Shown: positions 17,240-26,258, numbered from the stretch's first letter. The stretch: DNA of 64,000 nt from Hyphomicrobium sp. (GCA_017512425.1 JAFWGI010000015.1:496001-560000); one strand, 5' to 3'. Notes: generated from the sequence alone by a model not told the origin. Translations and numbers: made by a program.

Positions 17240-19558
17240 TCATTTTGCGCTGCCATCCGCATGCCCGCCAAAAAGGTCGGCAAGGGCACCACGCACCGGC
17301 TCGAATGTCATCGTAATCGTGTGACGGCCTGGTGGCACTTCGACGGCCCGGAATAAGACATTTGCTTTGAGAATTGGAACATCAGTGCCGTCGCGCTCGG
17401 CGAACCACCACGGGTGCCAGATGTCGTTGAGCACGACGTAACCGCCATCGGCGCTCTCAACCTCAATTTCGATGTGCGTATTGTGGTACGCGGCGATGCG
17501 CACCGAACCCGCCTGCCGCGCGGCTTGTGGCGTCGCATGTTCCAGCACGACCGTCGTCTCGGGATCGGCATCTGGCCAGAGCCCGGTTTCGATCATCGAC
17601 TTGAAATCGCCTTGCACGGCCAAGCCGGCAAACATCACGCGGGGGAGAGCGTGCGGGTTCTCGTACACGAATCCTTCCGCCGTCTTCGCCACGAGACGCA
17701 CGTCGCCCGGCGCGAGCTTGCGGTCGATCTGATCGATTGGAACGCTCGTCGCGATGTAGCGCAGACCAAGCAAATCGGCGAGCCGCGAGCGATATGAGGG
17801 AAAGAGCTTCGAAAAATTCTTTTGTTCCGTCAGACCCGAGGCATCACCGGCGCCTGTCGCAGCCGTGTACGCGCCAAGGCGCAGGGGATTATATCCAAGC
17901 GTATTTTCGAGTTCGTGGGTCAGCGCCGCGTTCGGCAAATGAAAGCCGAGGCCGACGAGTTCAACACGGTCGCGGCGCGTGTCGGAGCGCGTCTCGTCGG
18001 TCTTCCGCTTGAGAAGCGCAACTGTTTCGTGCGTCGATGCGTGATCGAGCGCGTCGTATGTTGCGGGCGGTAATCCCGTAGCGCCGCCTGGACGGGTGGC
18101 GTAGGCAAGATCAGCCGTCATGAATGCGGCGACGCTCGCAATCGCAGTGCCGGCAGGAACAGGCCTTCCGGAGAGAAGTGCCAATAGCCCTGCAGCAGCT
18201 AGAATCATAGCCGCCGGGATCGCGATATCCGGCAGGGCCTGATCGGTCATTTTCGTTGCAACGGCCAATGCGTACATCAGCAGGAACGCGGCCACAGGTA
18301 CGAGTATGATCATCGCTTTCTGCCAGCGATCGAGACGCGGCGCCGGAGACGACAGCAATTCGTTCAACACGAAGCCGCTTGCGACACTGCCGAATAAGCC
18401 GATCATGAAAACGGCATCCGCCGGACGCCGGTAGAGATCGACGCCGGGAACCAATGCATGAAAGGCGCGAAAGATCGGCGTATACCACCCGAGAGCGTAG
18501 ACGATGCTGATGAGCAGGGCAGCCGAAACAAGTTTTGCCCCGCGCCGCCATAGCATGCCTGTCGTTGCGCCATAGATCAGCAGAACAGCAGGCAACGCGC
18601 CAAAGTACATCTGTCCCATATTCTGTGCGAAGAAGAGATCCGCGGGCCAGCGGAAGCTTGGCGGACCCCAGTATTCGCTGCCAACGCCGCTTGCACCGAA
18701 AACTTCGGGCGCGAGCAGAGACAGCAACAGCGCGGGGTGCAATGATGCCCTCCCGGCTCCGATAAAATCGATCGAGGGCCGATTGGAACTTGCGGCGTAG
18801 AGCGCCGTCATCAGAACCGGGAGCGCCACGATGACGAGCCCCGCCAATGCCGCAGCGCCGAGTGGGGGGATCGCGCTACGCACCGCTTCCGCGCGGTCGT
18901 CCGCCATCACCCATCCAGCGATAACGTAAGCGACGAGGAAATAGATACTGAGCATCGCGATCTGATCACGGCCGAGAATGAGCAGCGCTGCCGCAATCCC
19001 CGTCGCAATGCCCCAGGTGAGCGAGCGCCTTGCCAGGGCCCGGTCGAGGCACAACAGTGTCACCGGAAGATACGCCAAGCTCATGACTTGACCGACGTGC
19101 TGAATGCGAAAGGCCATCGCCGCGCCGAAAGCGAATGCAATCGCTGATAGAAGAGCAGCGGCGGCGTGCCAGCCTTTTTCGATGAGCCAGAGGTAAAGTG
19201 CCGCCGCGCTCGCGAGCACCAGCAGATACAGTGTGACGTCGGCGGCCCATGCGCTGGGCTGAGCGTCGAGTGCGGCGAGAAGCACAAAGGGCGGCGAAAA
19301 AATCAGCGATTGCGGGTCGGCGACCTGCGGGACGCCTGCAAAAACGTACGGCGCCCAAAACGGACTTTCGCCCTTTGCAAAGCTTGCGGCAAGGAACTGG
19401 AGCTGTGGTAGGAACTGTGCCTTGGCATCCCAGGGAATGGTTACCGCGCCCGAAAGCCAAGGCCAGGCTAAGACGATCCAGGCCACAACGAGAAACACCA
19501 GCGCTATGAGGCGCGAGCCTTTTTCACGCCCCACGAAACGACTATAGAAACCCTGCAT
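17240..19558 (-). CDS. YfhO-like multispanning membrane protein
   Basis: A 772-aa protein with about a dozen membrane segments and a C-terminal soluble part (about residues 520-772). The N-terminus, with WPWLSGAVTIPWDAKAQFLPQLQFLA, has the acidic first periplasmic loop typical of GT-C transferases. Later features are FAGVPQVADPQSLIFSPPFV, a PADAVFMIGLFG region, and a C-terminal beta-rich segment containing GGYVVLNDIWHPWWFAERDG, all seen in the YfhO family, linked in Bacillus to glycosylation of lipoteichoic acid. It lies upstream of ndvA on the same strand, so a role in decorating a glucan or cell-surface glycan is possible. Function is inferred only. Confidence 0.72.
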   Translation of the reverse strand: MQGFYSRFVGREKGSRLIALVFLVVAWIVLAWPWLSGAVTIPWDAKAQFLPQLQFLAASFAKGESPFWAPYVFAGVPQVADPQSLIFSPPFVLLAALDAQPSAWAADVTLYLLVLASAAALYLWLIEKGWHAAAALLSAIAFAFGAAMAFRIQHVGQVMSLAYLPVTLLCLDRALARRSLTWGIATGIAAALLILGRDQIAMLSIYFLVAYVIAGWVMADDRAEAVRSAIPPLGAAALAGLVIVALPVLMTALYAASSNRPSIDFIGAGRASLHPALLLSLLAPEVFGASGVGSEYWGPPSFRWPADLFFAQNMGQMYFGALPAVLLIYGATTGMLWRRGAKLVSAALLISIVYALGWYTPIFRAFHALVPGVDLYRRPADAVFMIGLFGSVASGFVLNELLSSPAPRLDRWQKAMIILVPVAAFLLMYALAVATKMTDQALPDIAIPAAMILAAAGLLALLSGRPVPAGTAIASVAAFMTADLAYATRPGGATGLPPATYDALDHASTHETVALLKRKTDETRSDTRRDRVELVGLGFHLPNAALTHELENTLGYNPLRLGAYTAATGAGDASGLTEQKNFSKLFPSYRSRLADLLGLRYIATSVPIDQIDRKLAPGDVRLVAKTAEGFVYENPHALPRVMFAGLAVQGDFKSMIETGLWPDADPETTVVLEHATPQAARQAGSVRIAAYHNTHIEIEVESADGGYVVLNDIWHPWWFAERDGTDVPILKANVLFRAVEVPPGRHTITMTFEPVRGALADLFGGHADGSAK

Positions 19559-19658
19559 TGCGTCCCTGCCGCTCGGAGCCGAAGGCTCAACCCGAAAGCT
19601 CTATAGCATCCTGCCGGAGCGCCGTCTGGGACGCGCGTCACAGAAAGCCCTTCGCCTG

Positions 19659-20396
19659 ATGTCGCACGGCGTGAACAGTACAACTTCGGGCGGGTCTGAT
19701 CCGTCGACGCCGGCGGAAGCTGGGTCACTCCTGGCCGCGCTCGTCAATGCGCCTCGCGACCTCCCGTACGTCATAGCGCAACTGGGCCAGTCGCTCGATG
19801 GCCGCATCGCCACGCCGAGCGGTGCCTCGCGCTGGATCAATGGCGCTTCTGCGCTCGATCACCTGCACCGGTTGCGCGCCAACGTCGACGCTGTGATCGT
19901 AGGAATAGGTACGGTGGCTGCCGACGATCCGCTGTTGACGGTGCGGCGTGTCGCCGGAAAAAATCCTGCACGCGTCGTCATCGATCCGAACCAGCGCATG
20001 GCGGCGACGGCGCGCGTCCTAAATGATGACGGCGTGCGCCGCGTTATCGTCTGCAAACAAAGCGCTTCTCGGTCAGACGGTGTCGAGATTTTTGCAGTGC
20101 CGGCAACGGCAGCAGGCGTTCTTAATCCGAATGCAATCATTGCTACGCTGTTCAAAGCGGGGTTCAAGAAAATCCTGATCGAAGGCGGCGCATTGACCGT
20201 ATCATCGTTCATCGATGCCGGTGCCGTCGATCGCCTGCACCTCTTGGTTGCGCCTGTTATTCTCGGATCGGGGATACCGGGATTGTCGCTGAACGCGATT
20301 GTGACGCTGGATGAAGCGCGGCGCCCGCAAACGTCCGTGCATGTTCTTGACGACGGCGATGTGCTGTTCGATTGTGACTTGAAGCAGAGCCTTTGA
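19659..20396 (+). CDS. RibD C-terminal/DHFR-like reductase
   Basis: A 245-aa protein matching only the reductase half of RibD, which reduces the ribosyl side chain of a pyrimidine intermediate with NADPH; the deaminase half (HAE and PCxxC zinc motifs) is absent. Seen: QLGQSLDGRIATPSGASRWI, HRLRANVDAVIVGIGTVAAD, DPLLTVRR, ARVVIDPNQRM, and ILIEGGALTVSSFIDAG. The lysine usual in the first motif is a glutamine here (AQLGQS). It is divergent from the YfhO-like gene and is followed by cytochrome b561 (52 bases). It may act with the RibA-like enzyme 4.3 kb upstream on a pteridine or flavin precursor. Confidence 0.85.
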   Translation: MSHGVNSTTSGGSDPSTPAEAGSLLAALVNAPRDLPYVIAQLGQSLDGRIATPSGASRWINGASALDHLHRLRANVDAVIVGIGTVAADDPLLTVRRVAGKNPARVVIDPNQRMAATARVLNDDGVRRVIVCKQSASRSDGVEIFAVPATAAGVLNPNAIIATLFKAGFKKILIEGGALTVSSFIDAGAVDRLHLLVAPVILGSGIPGLSLNAIVTLDEARRPQTSVHVLDDGDVLFDCDLKQSL

Positions 20397-20448
20397 GCCA
20401 GAGCGCCCTAGCCTTGCATCTGAGCCAGAGGTCTTTCAGGAGGACGTC

Positions 20449-21054
20449 ATGGCGCGATTTCGTGACTACGATATCCCGGTCTACACCGCCGCCGCACGGC
20501 ATTATCACTGGTGGGTCGCAGCCCTGATAGCCGTTCAAATCCCTATCGGTTTTTACATGGTCTATCGCGGCAACGAGATGGTTGGCGTCAACGATAAGGG
20601 CGAGCCGGTTAAGGGCGTTTGGGACGCGGTGACGGGGGCCCTCTACTCATCTCACAAGGCGCTCGGCATTCTGATTTTACTGCTGGTTCTCTTGCGGCTT
20701 GGATACCGGCTGACGCAAGGCGCTCCGCGATCCGACCCAAGTGTGCCGCCGGCGCTCACCGGGATCAGCCATTTGGTGCATTGGTCGATCTACCTGTTGC
20801 TGATCGCGGTGCCGATTGGCGGGTATCTCGGCATTTCCTACGGCAACTATCTTGACGTCTTCGGCGTGCAGTTGCCGGGCATCGTTCCGGAAAACAAGGA
20901 CATGTCGGAGCAGGTGTTCGAGTATCACGAGCTCGGTGCAAAGATCTTGCTCGGGCTTGTTGCGCTGCATATTGGCGCCGCCGTATTCCACAAGTTTATC
21001 CGCAAAGATCGCGTCGTCGAGCGCATGCTGCCCAAAAAAACGACAGTTGTCTGA
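20449..21054 (+). CDS. Cytochrome b561-type membrane protein
   Basis: A 201-aa di-heme b-type cytochrome with four membrane segments. Histidines in RHYHWWVAALIAV, LYSSHKALGILI, HLVHWSIYLLLI, YHELGAKI and ALHIGAAVFHKF are the expected heme ligands. The family passes electrons from quinol to periplasmic acceptors and may quench superoxide. The ribosome-binding site is strong (AGGAGGACGTC before ATG). It follows the RibD-like reductase and converges on a methyltransferase gene 3 bases away. Its electron partner is not visible. Confidence 0.9.
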   Translation: MARFRDYDIPVYTAAARHYHWWVAALIAVQIPIGFYMVYRGNEMVGVNDKGEPVKGVWDAVTGALYSSHKALGILILLLVLLRLGYRLTQGAPRSDPSVPPALTGISHLVHWSIYLLLIAVPIGGYLGISYGNYLDVFGVQLPGIVPENKDMSEQVFEYHELGAKILLGLVALHIGAAVFHKFIRKDRVVERMLPKKTTVV

Positions 21055-21057
21055 CGT

Positions 21058-21912
21058 CTAAAAATCCATCGGCGCGCCTGAGCCTGGAGCCGCAAAAATA
21101 TCGGTGTGTCCCACTTCGGCGCCGTGACGCGGAACCTTGATCCACGTTTCGATGGTCTTGGCGTCGATCATGTTGGTTTCGGCAGCGGCGATGGCATAGC
21201 CGCGCTGCAATTCTTCAAGCAACGTTCTATCGGTACGTGCGAGCAGCCACGGGCTCTCGCCTTCGAGCACGCTGTAGCCGTGCAAGCGGAACTGATCGGC
21301 GAGCAGGGACGGCGCCATCGGACCGGCAGCCGGACCAAAGCCCTTGTCGCTCAATTGGTGGCGATGAAATGCGCCAGCGATTTGATTGTCGGCGGGCCGA
21401 TGCGGCGTCCAGCGCTGGACTCCGTTGTACGTCAAAACCGTATAAAACGCGGCGTTGCGCTCGGCGCAGAGTTTCGCAACCTTCCGAATAAACGGTTCGG
21501 ACACGAGGTCGAAGAGCGCCGACGCTGTGACCAGCGCCGGTTGCGAAATGAACGCGCGCTCGAGATCGACTGCGAGGTCGAGCGCTGCGAACGTCACCTC
21601 GATTTCAGCGTGGCACTTTTTCAGCATGAGCTTACCGTCGCGTGCTTCCGCATGGTCTGCCCATCGCGCGATCTCATTCCGCGCGGCATCGAGTAGGTGC
21701 AGGTCGTTGTCGATCAAGATCCAGGATTGCTTGTCCGGCAGCAACGGTGCCGTGGCGCGCAAGTTCGCGCCGGTGCCACAGCCGAGATCGACGACGCTGA
21801 GGTCTTTGCGCAAGGCGAACCGAGCCGAGACGGCGCTAGCGATGTCGGCATTCCTGGCCGCGCGGTCCGCGCCTTCGCGAAGATGCAGCCATTCTGGCGA
21901 AAAACCACTCAT
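21058..21912 (-). CDS. SAM-dependent methyltransferase (class I)
   Basis: A 284-aa Rossmann methyltransferase. Motif I is SVVDLGCGTGANLRA, and IDNDLHLLDAARNEI is the ribose-binding acidic region; both lie in the N-terminal half. The C-terminal half (WTPHRPADNQIAGAFHRHQL) is not recognisable as a known substrate class. Its start overlaps the GT4 stop by 4 bases (ATGA), making it the last gene of a minus-strand operon: BchC-like dehydrogenase, PTPS-like protein, GT4, methyltransferase. It probably methylates a small molecule or glycoside made by that operon. Confidence 0.85.
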   Translation of the reverse strand: MSGFSPEWLHLREGADRAARNADIASAVSARFALRKDLSVVDLGCGTGANLRATAPLLPDKQSWILIDNDLHLLDAARNEIARWADHAEARDGKLMLKKCHAEIEVTFAALDLAVDLERAFISQPALVTASALFDLVSEPFIRKVAKLCAERNAAFYTVLTYNGVQRWTPHRPADNQIAGAFHRHQLSDKGFGPAAGPMAPSLLADQFRLHGYSVLEGESPWLLARTDRTLLEELQRGYAIAAAETNMIDAKTIETWIKVPRHGAEVGHTDIFAAPGSGAPMDF

Positions 21913-22970
21913 AGCCGCATTCCGAGAATGACAGCGGCCACGCGACGTGCCGTTTCGGTCCAGGTCGGCAGCGCGCGACCGGCGTCCCAGGCGGCATCCG
22001 CCAACTGATCACGCAGCTTCTTGTCGGTCAGAGCCTGACGCAGGGCCAACGCCAGTTCGTCGACATTTCCGGCTTCTACATGCAAAGCGACGGCCTGTCC
22101 TGCCGTGTCGCCCGCCGCACCTCCGGTCGCCGTTACGATCGGCAATCCGCGCGCCATTGCCTCGGCGAGCACCATGCCGTATCCCTCGAACAATGAGGCC
22201 GAGACAAAAAGATCGGCACTTTCATAGAACCGATCGAGCGTTGCCGGAACGACCTTACCGGCAAGGTTGATACGCTCGGACAGATTGTGCTGTTCGATTG
22301 CAGCCCGCAATGCGTCGACCGCTGCCGGGTGGCGGTCAAGTGCTCCGGCAATCGTCATGCGCCAATCGAGATCGGTGATCTTAGCGAGCGCCTGAACCAG
22401 CACGTCATAGCCCTTGCGCGGCATGACCGCGCCGACGGCCAGGATGTGCAGAGGTACGCCCGTCCCCGTTGCACGGCCAGCCGGATCGGTGCCCGGTTCA
22501 GCGACCGTCATGCGATGCGAGGCGAGGTTCATATGTTCGGTCAGGATGCGCTTGGTCGCACGGCTGGTCACGATGATGTGGTCGGCGCGCTCGAGAGCAA
22601 GCGTTTCGGTTTCTCTGAGTTCGACCTTGCGCGCATGCGATAACCCGGTTTCGAGAAACAGCGGGTGATGCACGAGCGCGATAACGCGCCCTTCGAGCTT
22701 GTCGAGCATCGGTTTGGTGAACGCCCCAAATGCGAGACCATCGACGACCAGGATGGATGGGCGGCTACGCGCGTGCAGGGCGTTCATGGTTTCGGCGATG
22801 TCGTCGTCTGTCGGATTTGGGAACGACGCCGGCAACGGCAAATGCACGACGCTGACGCCGAAATCGGGCAGACGCTCCATGACCCGGCGGTCATAGGCAT
22901 ATCCGCCCGTCGGACTTTTCAAGTCGCCCGGCACTGCAAAAATCGCTTCAGGCACTGACAGCCCCTTCAA
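21909..22970 (-). CDS. Glycosyltransferase family 4
   Basis: A 353-aa GT-B transferase. The N-terminus has FAVPGDLKSPTGGYAYDRRVM (acceptor loop). The C-terminal domain has HILAVGAVMPRKGYDVLVQA and the EX7E motif in EGYGMVLAEAMARGLPIVTA. It is co-transcribed with the PTPS-like gene (stop overlaps its start by about 23 bases) and the methyltransferase (4-base overlap). Such tight coupling to pteridine-like enzymes is unusual for an EPS transferase and suggests that it glycosylates the pathway product, as glycosylated pterins are known from cyanobacteria. The acceptor is inferred. Confidence 0.85.
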   Translation of the reverse strand: MKGLSVPEAIFAVPGDLKSPTGGYAYDRRVMERLPDFGVSVVHLPLPASFPNPTDDDIAETMNALHARSRPSILVVDGLAFGAFTKPMLDKLEGRVIALVHHPLFLETGLSHARKVELRETETLALERADHIIVTSRATKRILTEHMNLASHRMTVAEPGTDPAGRATGTGVPLHILAVGAVMPRKGYDVLVQALAKITDLDWRMTIAGALDRHPAAVDALRAAIEQHNLSERINLAGKVVPATLDRFYESADLFVSASLFEGYGMVLAEAMARGLPIVTATGGAAGDTAGQAVALHVEAGNVDELALALRQALTDKKLRDQLADAAWDAGRALPTWTETARRVAAVILGMRL

Positions 22971-23352
22971 AAGTTGCGCGCGCCAGATCGGTTTCCGACA
23001 GCGTTACGCGAATGCGCGAAAGCGTTTTGCCGTCGTCACCAAGTGCGCCGCTCTGAGCCGCAGTCGCAATGCTATCGAAAATATAGCGGCACAGAAACTC
23101 CGTTGTCGTGAGCACGCCTTTGAATTGCGGAAGCGCGTCCAGGTTCTGATATGCCAGAGGGCTTAACGTTTTAGCCAAAACGTCGAGCGCCGCGCCGATG
23201 TCGACGACGACGTTTTGAGCCGTCAGGCGTTCGCGGAAGAACGCCACGTCAACCACGAACGTCGCGCCATGCATGTTCTGCGCCGGTCCAAAAAATGGGT
23301 CGGGCAAGGAATGGGCAATCATGATGCGGTCGCGAACTTCGACGGAGTACAT
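22948..23352 (-). CDS. PTPS/QueD-like protein lacking canonical catalytic residues
   Basis: A 134-aa T-fold protein of the 6-pyruvoyl-tetrahydropterin synthase/6-carboxytetrahydropterin synthase family, starting at ATG 23352 (MYSVEVRDRIMIAHSLPD). It keeps the first zinc histidine (IAHSLPD), MHGATFVVDV in place of HGHxY, the TTTEFLCRYIF glutamate and VTLSETDLARA. By eye it lacks the catalytic cysteine four residues before HG (alanine in AQNMHG), one zinc histidine (HGA, not HGH), and the LDH catalytic dyad (LAYQNLD). It is therefore unlikely to make the standard products. It sits between the BchC-like dehydrogenase (5-base gap) and GT4 (overlap), so a specialised role is likely. Confidence 0.82.
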   Translation of the reverse strand: MYSVEVRDRIMIAHSLPDPFFGPAQNMHGATFVVDVAFFRERLTAQNVVVDIGAALDVLAKTLSPLAYQNLDALPQFKGVLTTTEFLCRYIFDSIATAAQSGALGDDGKTLSRIRVTLSETDLARATFEGAVSA

Positions 23353-23357
23353 TGGGG

Positions 23358-24410
23358 CTAGCGGTCCTGATGATTTGGGTATGTGAAAACGGTGCATCCG
23401 CCGGTCGTGGGCGTGTTGAGTACAGCGTGGATACGCTCGGCGGCGTCTGCGAACGGTATGCCGTCGGCAACGAGGAGATCCAAGCGCGGATCATCCAGCA
23501 ACGAGATGGCCTTTTCCAGACGTTGGCGTAACGACACTGTCGCCCGGCGGGCAGGGGCGACGTGACCGACCTGCGAGGAGATGATTTGCAGACGGCGGCT
23601 GTGGAACGCGCCACCGAGGCGAACGGTTGCGGGCCGATTGCCGTACCAGCTCATTTCGATAATGCGCCCTTCAAATGCAGCGGCATCAAGTGCTGTTTCG
23701 AGTCCTGCGCCGCTGGCACTGGTATGAAAGACAATTGTGTTGTCGCCTGGAACGCTGGCGGGAGCGGCAAAGCGAAGCCCGAGTGCCTCAGCAATCACGG
23801 CGCGGCGTAGGTCAATGTCGGTAATCGTCACGCGAGTGCCTGCGATCCGCTGCGCGAGAAACGCAGTCAGAAGACCAACGATGCCGGCGCCGACGACGAG
23901 CACTTTATCTCCCGGCAGCGTACCAGCGTCCCACTGAGCGTTGAGCGCGGTTTCCGTGTTGGCCGCCAAGGTCGCGCGCCGTGCTGGGACGTGATCGGGT
24001 ACGACCGTCAGCATGTCCTCTGCAACTTGAAAGTGATCCTGATGCGGATGCAGGCAGAACACGGTTTTGCCAAGAATGGCGTCGGAACCGGCAGTGACGA
24101 CACCGGTCGCGGAATAACCGTATTTCACTGGATACGGGAATGCGCCGGACTGCAGAGGTGCGCGCATTCGTTGCCATTCGCTTTCCGGTACTTCGCCATT
24201 GGCGACGAGGCGTTCGGTACCCCGGCTGATGGCGCTGAACTGCGTCGCGACGCGGGCTTCGCCAGGACGCGGAGCGGCGAGACGCTCGGTTCTCAGTTCG
24301 GCAGCGCCGGGCTTGACGTACCAAAGGGCGCGGGCGACGACGATCTGCCCCTGGCTGCGCCTTGGTCCGGGGGACGATACACTACCAGCGCGTGACGGCG
24401 TGTCGGACAT
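23358..24410 (-). CDS. MDR-family dehydrogenase (BchC-like), without usual zinc motifs
   Basis: A 350-aa medium-chain dehydrogenase/reductase. The cofactor loop is VLVVGAGIVGLLTAFLAQ, with an aspartate after the second strand (ITDIDLRRA), favouring NAD. The N-terminal catalytic domain has SAISRGTERLVANGE and VKYGYSATGVVTA. It lacks the GHE catalytic-zinc motif and the four-cysteine structural-zinc loop of alcohol dehydrogenases, and so resembles BchC, which oxidises a bacteriochlorophyll side chain. It is first in the minus-strand operon with the PTPS-like, GT4 and methyltransferase genes and divergent from opgH. The substrate is probably a side-chain hydroxyl in that pathway; this is inferred. 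Confidence 0.8.
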   Translation of the reverse strand: MSDTPSRAGSVSSPGPRRSQGQIVVARALWYVKPGAAELRTERLAAPRPGEARVATQFSAISRGTERLVANGEVPESEWQRMRAPLQSGAFPYPVKYGYSATGVVTAGSDAILGKTVFCLHPHQDHFQVAEDMLTVVPDHVPARRATLAANTETALNAQWDAGTLPGDKVLVVGAGIVGLLTAFLAQRIAGTRVTITDIDLRRAVIAEALGLRFAAPASVPGDNTIVFHTSASGAGLETALDAAAFEGRIIEMSWYGNRPATVRLGGAFHSRRLQIISSQVGHVAPARRATVSLRQRLEKAISLLDDPRLDLLVADGIPFADAAERIHAVLNTPTTGGCTVFTYPNHQDR

Positions 24411-24431
24411 TCTGGGTTGAGTGCCAAACCA

Positions 24432-26258
24432 ATGAGTGAGCGGGCGGAACGGTTGAAGTCTACGATGGCCGCACCGGATCGGATGCGGCTGTCGCCAAGC
24501 CTTAGCTCACCGGCAGGGTTGCAGGCAAACGCCACGCTTAACGGCCGTCGCGCATTCGTGCTGGCCGTTAACGTTCTGACGTGGCTCGGACTGCTGATTT
24601 GGTTCGGAAGCATTTTGTCGTCCGGCGGGTGGGGGCTGATCGATACGGTGCTCTTCGTCTGTTTCGCGCTCGGGTCGCCCTGGACCGTGCTTGGATTCTG
24701 GAATGCTGTGATTGGCTTGCGGCTGCTGGTTGGCGGAGCGCAAAGCCTGGACCACGTCGCGCCGTTTCTCGCCGACGGTAATAGCAATGAGCCCCTGTCG
24801 ATCCGCACGGCCGTCTTCATGACGTTGCGCAACGAAGACCCGACGCGGGCTCTGCTGCGGCTGAAGACGGTGAAAGCCAGTCTCGATGCGACGGGCGAGG
24901 GCGCGGCCTTCGACTACTACATTCTGAGCGACACGAGCGATGCCAGTGTCGCCGGATCCGAGCAAGAGCTCGTGGATGCATGGCGTGCAGGTGAGGCGGA
25001 TCGCGATCGCATCATTTACCGGCGGCGCACGATCAATACCGGATTCAAGGCCGGCAACGTGCGCGACTTCTGCGAGCGCTGGGGCGCCGCGTACGAACTC
25101 ATGCTGCCGCTCGACGCTGATAGCCTGATGACGGGCGATGCCATCGTGCAGCTCGTCCGCATTATGCAGGCGCATCCGCGCATCGGCATTCTGCAGAGTC
25201 TCGTCGTCGGTGCGCCGTCGTCGTCGGCGTTTGCGCGCATCTTTCAGTTTGGCATGCGGCACGGCATGCGCGCCTATACGATGGGTCACGCCTGGTGGGT
25301 TGGCGATTGCGGTCCTTACTGGGGGCACAATGCGCTGGTGCGGATCAAACCGTTTGTCGATCACTGTGAGCTGCCGGTGCTGCCTGGCAAACCCCCACTC
25401 GGCGGACACGTCCTATCGCACGATCAGGTTGAAGCAACGTTGATGCGTCGCGCAGGGTACGAAGTTCGTGTGATGCCGGTCGAAGGTGGATCGTACGAAG
25501 ATAATCCGCCGGACGCGCTTGCCTTTATCGGCCGCGATATTCGCTGGTGCCAAGGCAATATGCAGTACCTGAAACTGCTGAACACGCCGGCGCTACTGCC
25601 CATCAGCCGCTTTCAATTGATTTGGGCAATTTTGATGTTCATTGGCATCCCGGCCTGGACGTTGATGATTGGCCTGCTGCCATTCGCGACCTACGACGCG
25701 CTGCACGACATGGCTTTTCCGGTCCATTCAGCACAGGCATTGTATGTCGTGTTTCTGCTCATGTTTCTCAGCCCGAAGATCGCCGGGCTGATCGATGCCG
25801 CGGTATCGCCAGGCGAAGTTCAGCGCTTTGGAGGCCGCCTGCGGTTTGCGACGAGTGCCGCGATTGAAATCGTGTTTTCGTTCCTGCAGGGCGCGGTGAC
25901 AACGATCAGAACGTCGCTGTTCATGCTCGGCTTGCTCTTCGGAAAATCGATCGTCTGGAGTGGACAAAAGCGCGATGGCGATGGCGTCTCTTCGGCCGAA
26001 GCAAGCGCAGCGCTTTGGCCGCAATTGCTCTTCGGCGTCATCGTGTGTGGTTCGCTGCTGTTGCTTTCGCCAACCGTTTTGCTCTGGAGTCTGCCGCTGA
26101 CGGCCGGGTACCTGCTTGCGATTCCATTTACGGTGCTCACAGCTTCGCCAGCGCTTGGAAACTTTATGCGCCTCAATGGCATTGCCGGTATTCCTGAAGA
26201 CTTCGACGCACCGCCGGAATTGCGCGCCGTGCAAATTGAGGCCAGCGCCGCAAAATGA
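24432..26258 (+). CDS. opgH: Periplasmic glucan glucosyltransferase OpgH/MdoH
   Basis: Inner-membrane GT2 transferase (about 608 aa from ATG 24432; TTG 24417 and ATG 24465 are alternatives) that builds the beta-linked backbone of osmoregulated periplasmic glucans from UDP-glucose. Seen: two N-terminal membrane segments, the catalytic domain with MTLRNEDPTRALLRLKTVKA, LMLPLDADSLMTGDAI (DxD), GPYWGHNALVRIKPF and LSHDQVEATLMRRAGY, the product-binding RWCQGNMQYLKLL (QxxRW variant), then several C-terminal membrane segments. Its stop overlaps the FkbM methyltransferase by 4 bases. No opgG partner is visible in the window. It is divergent from the BchC-like gene. Confidence 0.93.
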   Translation: MSERAERLKSTMAAPDRMRLSPSLSSPAGLQANATLNGRRAFVLAVNVLTWLGLLIWFGSILSSGGWGLIDTVLFVCFALGSPWTVLGFWNAVIGLRLLVGGAQSLDHVAPFLADGNSNEPLSIRTAVFMTLRNEDPTRALLRLKTVKASLDATGEGAAFDYYILSDTSDASVAGSEQELVDAWRAGEADRDRIIYRRRTINTGFKAGNVRDFCERWGAAYELMLPLDADSLMTGDAIVQLVRIMQAHPRIGILQSLVVGAPSSSAFARIFQFGMRHGMRAYTMGHAWWVGDCGPYWGHNALVRIKPFVDHCELPVLPGKPPLGGHVLSHDQVEATLMRRAGYEVRVMPVEGGSYEDNPPDALAFIGRDIRWCQGNMQYLKLLNTPALLPISRFQLIWAILMFIGIPAWTLMIGLLPFATYDALHDMAFPVHSAQALYVVFLLMFLSPKIAGLIDAAVSPGEVQRFGGRLRFATSAAIEIVFSFLQGAVTTIRTSLFMLGLLFGKSIVWSGQKRDGDGVSSAEASAALWPQLLFGVIVCGSLLLLSPTVLLWSLPLTAGYLLAIPFTVLTASPALGNFMRLNGIAGIPEDFDAPPELRAVQIEASAAK

